Source of the DNA: Orrella sp037026685
GTDB lineage: Bacteria; Pseudomonadota; Gammaproteobacteria; Burkholderiales; Burkholderiaceae_B
NCBI RefSeq assembly: GCF_037026685.1
Contig: NZ_JBANET010000003.1
Span: 186,001-250,000, forward strand
Direction of reading: 5' to 3'
DNA length: 64,000 bases
Numbering within the stretch: the stretch's first letter is position 1; each line of letters opens with the position of its first letter. The position numbers and the translations under genes were made by a program. The notes beneath the pieces were generated by a model. It did not search any database and was not told the DNA's origin. It was given only the letters and a program-made list of their open reading frames with translations. This document shows, in pieces, positions 23,168-33,978 of the stretch.

Positions 23168-25380
23168 TGAACGGCATGCCCATGAACAGTTCGCGCCGGG
23201 ACTTCCTGCGCACCGGCTCGGCCCTGAGCTTTGCCGTCATGGCCGGCGGCGCCCTGCAGGTCTTCCAAGGCACGGCGCTGGCCCGGCAGGCCGAGCCGCT
23301 CGCGCCCAACGCCTGGGTGAGCATCGGCCACGACGATACGGTCACGATCCGTTTCGGATCGACCGAAATGGGCCAGGGCGTCATGACCTCGCTGCCCATG
23401 ATTCTTGCCGAAGAGCTCGATGCCGATTGGTCCAAGGTCCGGGTCGAGCAGGTCGACCAGGGGCCGCTGGAGGTCTACGGCAATCCCCATACCGGCGGCA
23501 TTCTCTTTACCGCCGGCAGCTCGTCGGTGGCGGGCTATTTCGACATCATGCGGCGCGCCGGCGCCGGCGCGCGGCGCGTCCTGATCCATTCGGCCGCCCA
23601 GGCATGGAACGTGCCGCCCAACGAAGTAGGCACCGAACCGGGCGTGGTGATCCATGCGCGCAGCGGCCGCCGGATGCGATTTGGCGAAGTCGTGGCCCTG
23701 CCGCGCATCGTCGAGCAGGTACCGCAGGTCACGCCGGCCGATCTCAAGCCCCGCTCGGCTTACCGCCTGATCGGCACGGATCCGGGGCGGCGCGACATCC
23801 CGGGCAAGACCCGCGGCGAACCCGTCTATTCCATCGACGTGCGCCTGCCGGGCATGGTCTATGCCGCCCAACTGCTCGCCCCGGTCGAGGGCGAGCGGCC
23901 GCTGGCCGTGGACGATGCGCAGGCCAGGGCCCTGGAGGGCCTGGTCGACATCATCCAGCTGCCCCACTCGGTGGCCGCGGTCGCCACGAGCTGGGAAACG
24001 GCGCTGCGGGCCAGGGACCTGCTGGCGGTGCAATGGAGCACGGATTCGCCCTTTCGCTCGGCCGACAACGATGCGGACCTGGCGGCGACGGTGGCGGCGG
24101 TCAACGACCCCGGACGCCAGGCCACGGCATGGGAGTCGCGCGGCGATGCCTCCGCGGCCCTGCAAGATGGCCGGCACCGGCGCATCGAAGCGCAGTTCGT
24201 GACCGAGTACCTCTATCACGCGCAGATGGAACCGCTCAACGCCGTGGCCGCCGTCGATGCCGACGGCAAGGGCGCCGAAGTCTGGCTGGGCACGCAAAGC
24301 CAGACCGCCTCCATCGCGGCGGCCGCGCAAACGCTGCAGACCACGCCGGACCGGATCCGCTTTCACGCCATGCAGATGGGCGGGGCCTTCGGCCGCCGCA
24401 CCTTCTTCGCACGCGAGAACCTGGGCGATGCGCTGCTGCTCTCGCGCCAGCTCAAGCGGCCCGTCAAGCTGATGTGGACGCGCGAGGACGACGTCAAGAA
24501 CGGCTGGCTGCGTCCGCTCAGCGCCCATGCGCTGCAGGCGACGCTGGACGAGCAGGGCAATGTCGCGGCATTGCGCCACCGGGTGGCCAGCCCTTCCATC
24601 CTGGCCTTCGCGGCGCCCGCGCGCTGGGAAAACGCCAAGAACCGCGACGTGCTCGTGATGGAGGGAACCGAGAGCAGCGACTACGACATCGCCGATTTTC
24701 TTGCCGAGCACGTCATACTGGAGCGGCGCTCGCGCGTGTGCGCCTGGCGCGGCATCGGCTGGGTGCCGAACTGCTTCGCGCGCGAATGCTTCATCGACGA
24801 GCTGGCCGCGGCGGCCGGCAGCGATCCGGTGGCGTTCAGGCGCCGCCTGCTGGCCAAGAGCCCGCGCGCCCTGGCCGTGCTCGAGGCCGTGGTCGCCATG
24901 TCCAACTTCGGCAAGGCCCCCAGCGGGCGCGCCCACGGCATTTCCTTTGCGGGCTACAAGGCCACGCTGGGCGCGGGGGTCGCCGAAATCTCGATAGACG
25001 CCGAATCGGGACAGATCCATGTGCACCGGTTCTGGGCCGCCGTCGATCCCGGCTTGGCCATCCACCCCGACAACCTGCAGGCGCAAGTCGAAGGCGGGAT
25101 CATCTTCGGCCTGTCCGGCCTGCTCAAGGAACGCATCACCATCGCCCAGGGCGAGGTCCAGCAGAACAACTTCTACGACTACGAGCCCTTGCGCATCCAC
25201 GAGATCCCGCAGATCCAGGTGCAGATCGTCGAGTCCGGGGCCACGCCCTCGGGCGCCGGCGAGATCGGCGTGCCGATGACGGGCGCGGCCGTGGCCAATG
25301 CGGTCCATGCCCTGACGGACAAACGGCTGCGCGCCATGCCCTTCACGCCCGAGCGGATCAAGGCCCTGCTGGACAGCTAG
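23167..25380 (+). CDS. Molybdopterin-binding subunit, isoquinoline 1-oxidoreductase beta-type
   Basis: A 737-residue large subunit of the two-component molybdenum hydroxylases that lack an FAD subunit (isoquinoline 1-oxidoreductase / aldehyde dehydrogenase type). The N terminus carries a twin-arginine signal (SSRRDFLRTGSALSFAVMAGG, split at SSRRDFL and the hydrophobic stretch), so the complex is periplasmic. Cofactor regions are visible as GQGVMTSLPM, GGAFGRRTFFARE and the C-terminal PSGAGEIGVPM with the active-site glutamate. The start is ATG 23167, overlapping the 2Fe-2S stop. The physiological substrate (an N-heterocycle or aldehyde) cannot be read from sequence. Confidence 0.92.
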   Translation: MNGMPMNSSRRDFLRTGSALSFAVMAGGALQVFQGTALARQAEPLAPNAWVSIGHDDTVTIRFGSTEMGQGVMTSLPMILAEELDADWSKVRVEQVDQGPLEVYGNPHTGGILFTAGSSSVAGYFDIMRRAGAGARRVLIHSAAQAWNVPPNEVGTEPGVVIHARSGRRMRFGEVVALPRIVEQVPQVTPADLKPRSAYRLIGTDPGRRDIPGKTRGEPVYSIDVRLPGMVYAAQLLAPVEGERPLAVDDAQARALEGLVDIIQLPHSVAAVATSWETALRARDLLAVQWSTDSPFRSADNDADLAATVAAVNDPGRQATAWESRGDASAALQDGRHRRIEAQFVTEYLYHAQMEPLNAVAAVDADGKGAEVWLGTQSQTASIAAAAQTLQTTPDRIRFHAMQMGGAFGRRTFFARENLGDALLLSRQLKRPVKLMWTREDDVKNGWLRPLSAHALQATLDEQGNVAALRHRVASPSILAFAAPARWENAKNRDVLVMEGTESSDYDIADFLAEHVILERRSRVCAWRGIGWVPNCFARECFIDELAAAAGSDPVAFRRRLLAKSPRALAVLEAVVAMSNFGKAPSGRAHGISFAGYKATLGAGVAEISIDAESGQIHVHRFWAAVDPGLAIHPDNLQAQVEGGIIFGLSGLLKERITIAQGEVQQNNFYDYEPLRIHEIPQIQVQIVESGATPSGAGEIGVPMTGAAVANAVHALTDKRLRAMPFTPERIKALLDS

Positions 25381-25393
25381 CGCCTTGCCCGCA

Positions 25394-25432
25394 CCTTGCC
25401 CGCGCCTGGCCAGCAGCCGGGCGCGGGCAAGG
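25394..25432 (+). terminator. Strong hairpin after the molybdenum hydroxylase operon
   Basis: A 13-base-pair perfect stem (CCTTGCCCGCGCC paired with GGCGCGGGCAAGG) encloses a 13-base loop, beginning 14 bases after the stop. There is no U-run, so it may work as a Rho-aided terminator or 3'-end stabiliser. Confidence 0.5.
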
Positions 25433-25501
25433 GCGCGGCCGGGCCGCACGCGCATTGACCGCCGGGCCACGGTGCGTTGAAATCGGCGTGTCTGTCCCAT
25501 C

Positions 25502-26437
25502 ATGATCGGCGATCTCCCTTTTATGGACCGCTTTCTTGCGTTGCAACTGTTCAATCGGATCGTCGAGCTAGGCAGCTTCACGCAAGCGGCGCTTGCCCTG
25601 GACATCCCCCGCGCGACGGCAACGCACGCGATCAAGCAGCTGGAGAACCGGCTGGGCGCGCGGCTGCTCGACCGCACCACCCGCCACGTCAAGCCGACCC
25701 TGGACGGGCAAGCCTTCTACGAACGCAGCAAGCGCGTGCTGGCCGAGCTGGAGGATGCCGAGTCCGCGCTCAGCACCCGCGTGGCCAATCCCCACGGCAC
25801 GCTGCGGCTGGACGTGCACGGCATGCATGCCACCATGATCATCCTGCCGCGCATCGCCGAGTTTCACGAGCGCTATCCGAACATCGAGGTGGTCCTGAGC
25901 AGCGGCGACCGCCTGGTCGATCTGGTCAGGGAAGGCATCGACTGCGTGGTGCGGGCCGGCCAGCCGCGCGACTCCTCGCTGGTCGTGCGCAAGCTGGCCG
26001 AATTGCCGGAAATCATCTGCGCCAGCCCGCAGTACCTGGCCCGGCACGGCACGCCCCGGCATCCCTGCGAGCTGGAACAGCACCAAGGGATAGGCTTTTT
26101 CTCGCGCGGCCACGACTACCGCTATCCGTTCACCGTGATCGTCGATGGCAAGGTGCACGAATACCAAGCCAGCGGCTGGATCTCGGTCAACGACGCCGCC
26201 TGCTATACCAGCGCGGCACTGGCCGGCTGCGGGTTGATCCAGGTGCCGCGCTACCGCCTGGAAGACGACCTGAAGGCCGGGCGGCTGGTCCAGGTGCTGC
26301 CCGAGTGGACCTGCCCGGCGCTGCCCATCAGCGCGCTCTATCCTTTCCACCGGCAGCTCTCGCCCCGCGTCCGCGTGTTCATCGACTGGGTGCGGGAGCT
26401 GTATGCCGAGAAATTCGGCGCGGTCGCGGGCCATTGA
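25502..26437 (+). CDS. LysR-family regulator
   Basis: A LysR-type regulator of up to 311 residues with an N-terminal helix-turn-helix (FTQAALALDIPRATATHAIKQLE) and a C-terminal effector domain. The in-frame ATG at 25523 (MDRFLALQLF, residue 8) is the usual start form for this subfamily and may be the true start; neither has a clear ribosome binding site. It follows the molybdenum hydroxylase operon on the same strand, separated from it by a hairpin, and is a candidate regulator of it. Confidence 0.9.
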   Translation: MIGDLPFMDRFLALQLFNRIVELGSFTQAALALDIPRATATHAIKQLENRLGARLLDRTTRHVKPTLDGQAFYERSKRVLAELEDAESALSTRVANPHGTLRLDVHGMHATMIILPRIAEFHERYPNIEVVLSSGDRLVDLVREGIDCVVRAGQPRDSSLVVRKLAELPEIICASPQYLARHGTPRHPCELEQHQGIGFFSRGHDYRYPFTVIVDGKVHEYQASGWISVNDAACYTSAALAGCGLIQVPRYRLEDDLKAGRLVQVLPEWTCPALPISALYPFHRQLSPRVRVFIDWVRELYAEKFGAVAGH

Positions 26438-26470
26438 GACGCGGCGGCCAAGCAGCGTCCCGCCTGCCGT

Positions 26471-27115
26471 TCAGGCCGGCCCCAGCCGCTCCCGCGTGCG
26501 CCGCGCCACGTCGCGGTTCCACGGATACCGATCCCAGTAGTCCTGCATGAAACGCAGGATCTCGGGCCGCTGCCTGAGCGACAGGCCGATCATGTCCAGC
26601 CCTTCGAGGAACATGCGCCGATGCCGCGCGGACAGCTCGAAGGCATGCTCGCCGGCCGGCGCCTGCACCCGCAGTCGCTCGATGTCGATCGTCACGACGT
26701 TGCCGCTGTCGGCCTCCACGTCGTCCATCAGCTGCTCGACGGCCCGGCGCGGCAAGGCCACCAGCAGCAGCCGGTTGTTCATCGCATTGGAATAGAAGAT
26801 CTCGCCGAAGCTGGGCGCGATCACCGCGTCGATGCCGAACTGCTGCAAGCCCCAGACGGCATGCTCGCGGCTCGATCCGCAGCCGAAGTTGGCCCCGCCC
26901 ACCAGGATGCGCGTGCCGGCATATTCGGGACGATTGAGCACGAATCCGTCGCGCGGCTTGCCCGAGGCGTCGAACCGATGGTCGTGCAGCACGCCGGCGG
27001 CCAGCCCGGCCTTGTCGATACCCCGCAGGAACTGCTTGGGCATGATCTGGTCGGTGTCCAGGTTCTCGAAGCGGATGGCGGCGGCCTTGCCGGACAGCAG
27101 CGTGGTCTCAGGCAT
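26471..27115 (-). CDS. leuD: Isopropylmalate dehydratase-type small subunit
   Basis: A 214-residue small (swivelling-domain) subunit of the aconitase superfamily, LeuD type. The family motifs DTDQIMPKQFLRG, GGANFGCGSSREHAVW and FGEIFYSNAMNNRLL are all present. It overlaps the large-subunit gene by 8 bases, so they are co-expressed. Context (a Bug receptor upstream, no leuA or leuB) argues for a catabolic hydratase for a dicarboxylate or tricarboxylate rather than leucine synthesis; that is inference and the symbol reflects family only. Confidence 0.88.
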   Translation of the reverse strand: MPETTLLSGKAAAIRFENLDTDQIMPKQFLRGIDKAGLAAGVLHDHRFDASGKPRDGFVLNRPEYAGTRILVGGANFGCGSSREHAVWGLQQFGIDAVIAPSFGEIFYSNAMNNRLLLVALPRRAVEQLMDDVEADSGNVVTIDIERLRVQAPAGEHAFELSARHRRMFLEGLDMIGLSLRQRPEILRFMQDYWDRYPWNRDVARRTRERLGPA

Positions 27116-28526
27116 GACTGGGCTCCAGTTTGCGCACGTCGGTGATGGTGCCGGTCACTGCCGCTGCGGCGGCCATGGCCGGGCTCATCAGATGGGTAAT
27201 GGCGCCGCGCCCCTGGCGGCCCTCGAAATTGCGGTTCGTCGTGGAGGCGCAGCGCACGCCCTCGGCCAGCACGTCGTCGTTCATGGCCAGGCACATCGAA
27301 CAGCCCGGCTGGCGCCACTCGAAACCGGCCTGCACCAGCACAGCGGCGATGCCCTCCTGTTCGGCCTGCCGCCTGACCGCGCCCGAGCCCGGCACGACCA
27401 TCGCGCGCACGCCGCGGGCCACGCGCCGGCCGCGCACCACCTCGGCCACCGCCCGCAGGTCTTCGATGCGGCCGTTGGTGCAGGAGCCGATGAACACGTG
27501 CTGGATGGCGGTTCCGTCCAGGGGCTGGCCGGGCTGCAGCCCGGTATAGGCCAGCGCCCGCTGCGTGGAGCGCTGCCCGGCCTCGTCCATGCCGGGCGCC
27601 ACGCCGGGCACGCGGGCCGAGATGGGCAGCACCTGGTCCGGGCTGGTGCCCCAGGTGACGTGCGGCTCGACCTGGGCCGCATCGAACCGGTATTCCTGGT
27701 CGAAGACAGCGCCCTCGTCGCTGCGCAGGCCGGCCCAATGCCGCCGGGCGGCCGCGCGCTGCGCCGCATCCATGTCCGGCGCGCGATCCAGCACGTAATC
27801 GATGGCGGCGGCATCGGGCGCGATCAATGCCCCACGGGCTGCCGCCTCCACCGTCATATTGCACAGCGTGAAGCGCGCCTCGACGCTCAGGGCCTCGATG
27901 GCGCCGCCGCAATATTCGACCACATAGCCGCGCGCGCCTTGCGCGCCGATACGCCCGATGATCATCAGGACCAGGTCCTTGGCGGTGGTGCCCCGGGGCA
28001 GCCGGCCGTCCACGCGGATGCGCATCGTGCGGGCCATGCGGTAGACCAGGGTCTGCGTGGCCAATACATGCTCGACCTCCGAGGTGCCGATGCCAAAGCC
28101 CAGGGCGCCCAGCGCGCCATAGGTGGTCGTATGGCTATCGCCGCAGATGACCACCATGCCCGGCCGGATCATGCCGTGCTCGGGCGCCACGACGTGCTCG
28201 ATGCCCTGCAGCCTGTCATTGGTGTCGAACAGCGGGATCGCGTGGCGCTCGCAATTGGCGCGCAGGTTGGCGGCTTGCAGGGCTGACGCCGGATCGGCGA
28301 TCACGCGCACGGGGCCCGGGTGCGTCGGGATGATGTGGCTGACCACCGCCACGTTCTGCCCGGGCGCCAGCACGCCGCGTCCCTGCTCGTGCAGGCCCGC
28401 GAACGCCTGCGGGCTGGTGTACTCGTTCATCAGGTGCAGGTCGCAATACAACAGCACGTTGTCTTCGTCGATCGTCGCCACCGTGTGCGAATCGACCAGC
28501 TTCTGGTAGAGCGTTCGGGGAGCCAT
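27108..28526 (-). CDS. leuC: Isopropylmalate dehydratase-type large subunit
   Basis: A 472-residue large subunit of the aconitase superfamily. The 4Fe-4S ligand cysteines appear in GSCTNGRIEDLR and GCSMCLAMN, and the CGDSHTTTYGALG signature is present. The start at 28526 gives MAPRTLYQKLVDSHTV, matching LeuC N termini; ATG 28550 is an alternative only 2 bases after the preceding Bug stop. It follows that Bug gene closely and overlaps leuD, forming a Bug-leuC-leuD operon. The sequence cannot separate isopropylmalate, citraconate/maleate or homoaconitate specificity. Confidence 0.9.
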   Translation of the reverse strand: MAPRTLYQKLVDSHTVATIDEDNVLLYCDLHLMNEYTSPQAFAGLHEQGRGVLAPGQNVAVVSHIIPTHPGPVRVIADPASALQAANLRANCERHAIPLFDTNDRLQGIEHVVAPEHGMIRPGMVVICGDSHTTTYGALGALGFGIGTSEVEHVLATQTLVYRMARTMRIRVDGRLPRGTTAKDLVLMIIGRIGAQGARGYVVEYCGGAIEALSVEARFTLCNMTVEAAARGALIAPDAAAIDYVLDRAPDMDAAQRAAARRHWAGLRSDEGAVFDQEYRFDAAQVEPHVTWGTSPDQVLPISARVPGVAPGMDEAGQRSTQRALAYTGLQPGQPLDGTAIQHVFIGSCTNGRIEDLRAVAEVVRGRRVARGVRAMVVPGSGAVRRQAEQEGIAAVLVQAGFEWRQPGCSMCLAMNDDVLAEGVRCASTTNRNFEGRQGRGAITHLMSPAMAAAAAVTGTITDVRKLEPSHA

Positions 28527-28552
28527 TCTCACTGTCTCGTTGCCATGCATGC

Positions 28553-29515
28553 TCAGTCGGCGGTAATGCCGCGTTCCTTGATCAATTGCGCCCACTTGGG
28601 CATTTCCTGCTCCAGGCGCTGGCGCGCCGCTTGCGGCGTGCCCGGCGTGGGGTCGAAGCCTTCCTTGGCCATCCGCGCCTTGAGCGCCGGCGAGTCCAGC
28701 GCGGCGTTCAGCGCCCCGTTGAGCTTGTCAATCACGGGCTGCGGCGTGCCGGCCGGCGCAAAGACCATGAACCAGGTCTCGAACACGTAATCGGGCAGGC
28801 CGGCCTGCCTGGCGGTGGGTACGTCCGGCAGCATTGCCGAGCGCTGCGGCCCGGTGACCGCCAGGGCCCGGAGCTTGCCGCCCTGCACGTGCTGCTGCGC
28901 CGCCGAGACCACCGGAAAGCTCATGTCCACCTGGCCGCCGATGGTGTCCACCAGGGCGGGCCCGCCGCCGCGATACGGCACGTGCACGATGTCCACGCCG
29001 GCCACCGCCTTGAACAGCTCGGCAGACATGTGGAAGGTGCTGCCCACGCCGGCCGAGCCGTAGTTCATCTGGCGGGGGTGGGCCTTGGCATGGGCGATGA
29101 GCGCCTGCAGGTCCTGCGCCGGCACTTTCTCGTTGACCACCAGCACGTGCTGCGAGCTGGCCACCATGCCGATGGGCGCCAGGTCCTCGAGCGTGTCATA
29201 GGGCATTTGCGCGAACAGCGCCGGATTGATGGCAAGCGAAACCGTCTGCAAGCCGATGGTGTAGCCATCGGGCGCGGATTTGGCCACGGCGTCCACGCCG
29301 ATGTTGCCGCCGGCGCCGGCACGGTTCTCGATCACCAGCGAGCCGCCCAGTTCCTTGGCCCAGGTATCGGCCACCAGGCGCGCGGCGATGTCGGCGCTGC
29401 CGCCGGGCGCATAGGGAACGATCAGGCGCACAGGACGTTCGGGATAGGCAGCGGCGCCCGCCGTGCCGACGGCAAGGACGCAAGCCGCGAGCGCGGCCAA
29501 AGGTGCGAATTTCAT
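28553..29515 (-). CDS. Bug-family periplasmic solute-binding protein
   Basis: A 320-residue Bug receptor with a signal peptide ending near GTAGAAAYPERP and the VRLIVPYAPGG start, then VIENRAGAGG. The ATG at 29515 follows GGAGACATCG, the common Bug ribosome binding site; upstream in-frame ATGs add a non-signal extension. It is first in a Bug-leuC-leuD operon, so the ligand is plausibly the substrate of the hydratase (a di- or tricarboxylate). It is divergent from a LysR gene. Confidence 0.93.
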   Translation of the reverse strand: MKFAPLAALAACVLAVGTAGAAAYPERPVRLIVPYAPGGSADIAARLVADTWAKELGGSLVIENRAGAGGNIGVDAVAKSAPDGYTIGLQTVSLAINPALFAQMPYDTLEDLAPIGMVASSQHVLVVNEKVPAQDLQALIAHAKAHPRQMNYGSAGVGSTFHMSAELFKAVAGVDIVHVPYRGGGPALVDTIGGQVDMSFPVVSAAQQHVQGGKLRALAVTGPQRSAMLPDVPTARQAGLPDYVFETWFMVFAPAGTPQPVIDKLNGALNAALDSPALKARMAKEGFDPTPGTPQAARQRLEQEMPKWAQLIKERGITAD

Positions 29516-29620
29516 CGATGTCTCCGTTGGACTAGTTGTTGTGCGGACCATCGTATCATTCACCCACAGGAACTTAATTCACCAGTTTTTAATTCTTAGG
29601 TAACTCCAAATTACTAATTC
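29516..29620. promoter_or_regulatory. AT-rich divergent control region, Bug operon / LysR
   Basis: A 105-base AT-rich gap with repeated TTAATTC / TTAATTCTTAG elements (TTAATTC at 29574-29580 and 29588-29594, a 14-base repeat interval). Such spacing fits a LysR dimer or tetramer binding between the two divergent genes. The exact operator cannot be assigned. Confidence 0.4.
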
Positions 29621-30547
29621 ATGAACAACCTGTCCGACCTGTCCTTCTTCGCCTGCATCAACCGCCTGGGCAGCCTGGCGGCCGCCGCGCAGGAACTGGG
29701 CGTCACGCCCCCGGCGGTCAGCAAGCGGCTGGCCGCGCTGGAAGCGCGCCTGGGCGTTCGCCTGCTGCACCGGACCACGCGGCGCATCCATCTCACGCCC
29801 GAAGGCGAGCGTTATCTGGTCGAGGGCACGCGCATCATCGAGGCGCTGGAAGGACTGGAGCGCAGCATCTCCGATAGCAGCGATATGCCGTATGGCCTGT
29901 TGAAGGTGGGCGCCACGCTGGGCTTCGGCAGGCAGCACATCGCCCCGGCCCTGGCGGATTTCACGCGGCTTTATCCGAAGGTGGAACTGCAGCTTTACCT
30001 GAGCGACCGGCAATTGAACCTGGTGGACCTGGGCCTGGACCTGGTGGTGCACTTCGGCGAAATCCCCGACGTGCGGCTGGCCGCCCGGCTGCTTGCGCAC
30101 AACCGCCGCATCCTGTGCGCCGCGCCTTCCTACCTGGAGGCCGCGGGCATGCCCGATACGCCCCGCCAGCTGGCCAGCCACCGTTGCATCGTGATCCGCG
30201 AAAGCGACGACACCTTCGGCACCTGGCACCTGCGCAACGGCACGCGCCAGGAGTCGGTCAAGGTGCGCGGGGCCATGAGCACCAACGACGGCGCATCGGC
30301 CGTGGCCTGGGCGCTGGCCGGCCAGGGCATCATCGCGCGCTCGACCTGGGACGTGGCCGAGCACCTGCGCAGCGGCGCGCTGCGGCAAGTGCTGCCGCAG
30401 TGGGAAATGGCGCCCGCCGACATCTACCTGGTGTTCCCGTCGCAGAACAACCGGGCGCAGCGGGTGAGGGCCATCGTGGATTTCCTGCTGGCGCGTTTTG
30501 CCGGACACCGCGGCCGCGGGGCGCGTGCGGCGACGGGACGGTGGTGA
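29621..30547 (+). CDS. LysR-family regulator of the Bug-leuCD cluster
   Basis: A 308-residue LysR-type regulator of the DmlR / CrgA-like group, with an N-terminal helix-turn-helix (LAAAAQELGVTPPAVSKRLAALE) and the LGVRLLHRTTRRIHLT linker. It is divergent from the Bug-leuC-leuD operon and is its likely activator. DmlR-type regulators often respond to dicarboxylates, which fits the neighbouring hydratase; that link is inference. Confidence 0.92.
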   Translation: MNNLSDLSFFACINRLGSLAAAAQELGVTPPAVSKRLAALEARLGVRLLHRTTRRIHLTPEGERYLVEGTRIIEALEGLERSISDSSDMPYGLLKVGATLGFGRQHIAPALADFTRLYPKVELQLYLSDRQLNLVDLGLDLVVHFGEIPDVRLAARLLAHNRRILCAAPSYLEAAGMPDTPRQLASHRCIVIRESDDTFGTWHLRNGTRQESVKVRGAMSTNDGASAVAWALAGQGIIARSTWDVAEHLRSGALRQVLPQWEMAPADIYLVFPSQNNRAQRVRAIVDFLLARFAGHRGRGARAATGRW

Positions 30548-30549
30548 AA

Positions 30550-30565
30550 GGGCGGCATGCCGCCC
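30550..30565. terminator. Perfect GC palindrome between converging genes
   Basis: GGGCGGCA-TGCCGCCC is a 16-base perfect palindrome in the 52-base gap between the converging LysR and MFS genes. It could fold as a short hairpin ending both transcripts, but it has no loop to speak of and no U-run. Confidence 0.3.
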
Positions 30566-30599
30566 GCCGGCAGGCGGCAGGCGGCGAAGGCCGCTGGCC

Positions 30600-31838
30600 T
30601 CAGCCCCGCCAGCGCACCGCGCCCGCTCCCACCGCGAGCGCGGCGGCGGCCAGCGCCAGGGGCACGAAGGACACCCACAGCACCGTGGCCCAGTCATAGG
30701 CCGCCAGTATCCCGCCGGAGGCGAACGAGCCGATCGCCATGGTGCCGAACACGATGAAGTCGTTGAAGGACTGCACCCGGGTCTTTTCCTCGGGGCGGTG
30801 GCATTCCAGCACCAGCGCCGATGCGCCTACGAATCCGAAGTTCCAGCCTATGCCCAGCAGCACCAGGGTTACCCAGAAATGCGCCACCTCGATACCGGTG
30901 AGCCCGATCGCCGCTGAAACCGCGGTAAGCAGCAACCCGAGCGCAACAATGCGCCCGGCGCCGAAACGCGTGATCAGCCGGCCGGTGAAAAAGCTCGGCG
31001 CGTACATGGCGATGACGTGCCATTGCAGGCCAAGATTGGCGCTCTCCTGGGAATGGCCGCACAGCCGCATCGCCAGCGGCGCGGCGGTCATGAGGAAGTT
31101 CATCAGCATGTAGGACACGGCGCCGCAAACCACCGCGATGACGAAACGCGGCTGGCGCGCGATGACCGCCAGCGGCCGGCCTTTGGCCGCCGCTTCGGCC
31201 GGCGTGGGCCGGGGCAGCCGCACGCCGGCCAGCACCATCGCCGACAAGGCCGCCACGGCCGCCTGCACGACGAAGGTGGCGGCGAACATGTGGGCAGGCC
31301 ACAGGTACATGGTGTGCGTCACCAGTTGCGGGCCCACCACGCCCGCCGCGACGCCGCCGCCCATCACGAAGGATAGGGCGCGGGCGCGCCGCGCCGGCGC
31401 TACGCCGTCCGCGGCGGCAAAGCGAAACGACAGCACCACGGCAGCATAGGCGCCGCCGAAGAAGGTGGCCAGGCAGAACAGCCAGAACGAGCCCAGCATG
31501 ACGGCCAGCGCGGCCAGCAACCCGACCAGCACGCCGCATCCGGTTCCCGCCAGGAAGGCCGCCCGCCTGCCGTGGCGGCGGGCGATCACGCCCGCGGGCA
31601 GGATGCACGCGGCCATGCCGACCACGAAGACGGACAGCGGCAGCGTGGCCAACGCCCTGGCCGGCGCCAGCATGTCGCCGACGATGGCCCCGGTGGCGTA
31701 GACCACCACCGAATTCGCGCCGGCCAGCGCCTGCGCGATGGTCAGGCGCGCGATATTGCCGCGCTGCGCCTGCGGCGAGAGCGCCGCCTCCGCCGGGTCG
31801 TGCGTAGGTGCGGTGTCGGGCAAGGAAGGCTTGGGCAC
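30600..31838 (-). CDS. MFS transporter
   Basis: A 412-residue major facilitator superfamily transporter with about 12 hydrophobic segments, and the A-loop motif GVIARRHGRRAAFLAG between helices 2 and 3. I prefer the GTG at 31838 (start PKPSLPDTAP); the open frame continues upstream for 50 codons but overlaps no recognisable homology there. It is a drug/metabolite efflux or uptake protein of unknown substrate. It lies alone and converges with the LysR gene at 29621. Confidence 0.85.
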   Translation of the reverse strand: MPKPSLPDTAPTHDPAEAALSPQAQRGNIARLTIAQALAGANSVVVYATGAIVGDMLAPARALATLPLSVFVVGMAACILPAGVIARRHGRRAAFLAGTGCGVLVGLLAALAVMLGSFWLFCLATFFGGAYAAVVLSFRFAAADGVAPARRARALSFVMGGGVAAGVVGPQLVTHTMYLWPAHMFAATFVVQAAVAALSAMVLAGVRLPRPTPAEAAAKGRPLAVIARQPRFVIAVVCGAVSYMLMNFLMTAAPLAMRLCGHSQESANLGLQWHVIAMYAPSFFTGRLITRFGAGRIVALGLLLTAVSAAIGLTGIEVAHFWVTLVLLGIGWNFGFVGASALVLECHRPEEKTRVQSFNDFIVFGTMAIGSFASGGILAAYDWATVLWVSFVPLALAAAALAVGAGAVRWRG

Positions 31839-31919
31839 GCAGGGCTGCTTGTCAGGTGGAGAACGCGGGCAGTGTAGCCGGGAACTCCGGCCGGTCACGG
31901 AGAACCCGGGGGCGGCGGG

Positions 31920-32129
31920 TCCGGCGACGTGGTGACCAACATCACCAACCACATACACCCCGATGGGCCCGCCTTCCTTGCCGAACATGGCAAGAAGGCG
32001 CCGATACGCCGGGCGGCGCAGCCCGGCGAGATCGCCGAGGTCATCGCCTTTCTTGCCTCGGACAAGGCCAGCTACATCGTGGGCGCGGTGCTCATGGCCG
32101 ACGGCGGCATGAGCGTGGCGCTGCCTTGA
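31920..32129 (+). pseudogene. C-terminal remnant of a short-chain dehydrogenase/reductase
   Basis: About 70 codons resemble the last part of an SDR enzyme: a post-active-site GDVVTNI stretch, then PIRRAAQPGEIAEVIAFLASDKASYIVG and the terminal VLMADGGMSVALP, which is the family's conserved ending (split at FLASD). The Rossmann fold, the GxxxGxG motif and the YxxxK catalytic site are missing, and the sequence before base 31920 has no homology. It is wedged between the MFS and glmS genes on the opposite strand and has no ribosome binding site. This is the tail of a deleted gene. Confidence 0.75.
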
Positions 32130-32145
32130 ACGGCTTGGCCGCGCC

Positions 32146-33978
<1,833 letters not shown>

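Noticed and set aside
25395..25432. GC-rich hairpin considered as a small RNA or attachment site
   Set aside because: No promoter or duplicated flank; better explained as the 3' end of the hydroxylase operon.
31839..31988. Fifty-codon N-terminal extension of the MFS gene
   Set aside because: No homology in the extension, and it overlaps the SDR remnant on the other strand; GTG 31838 is preferred.
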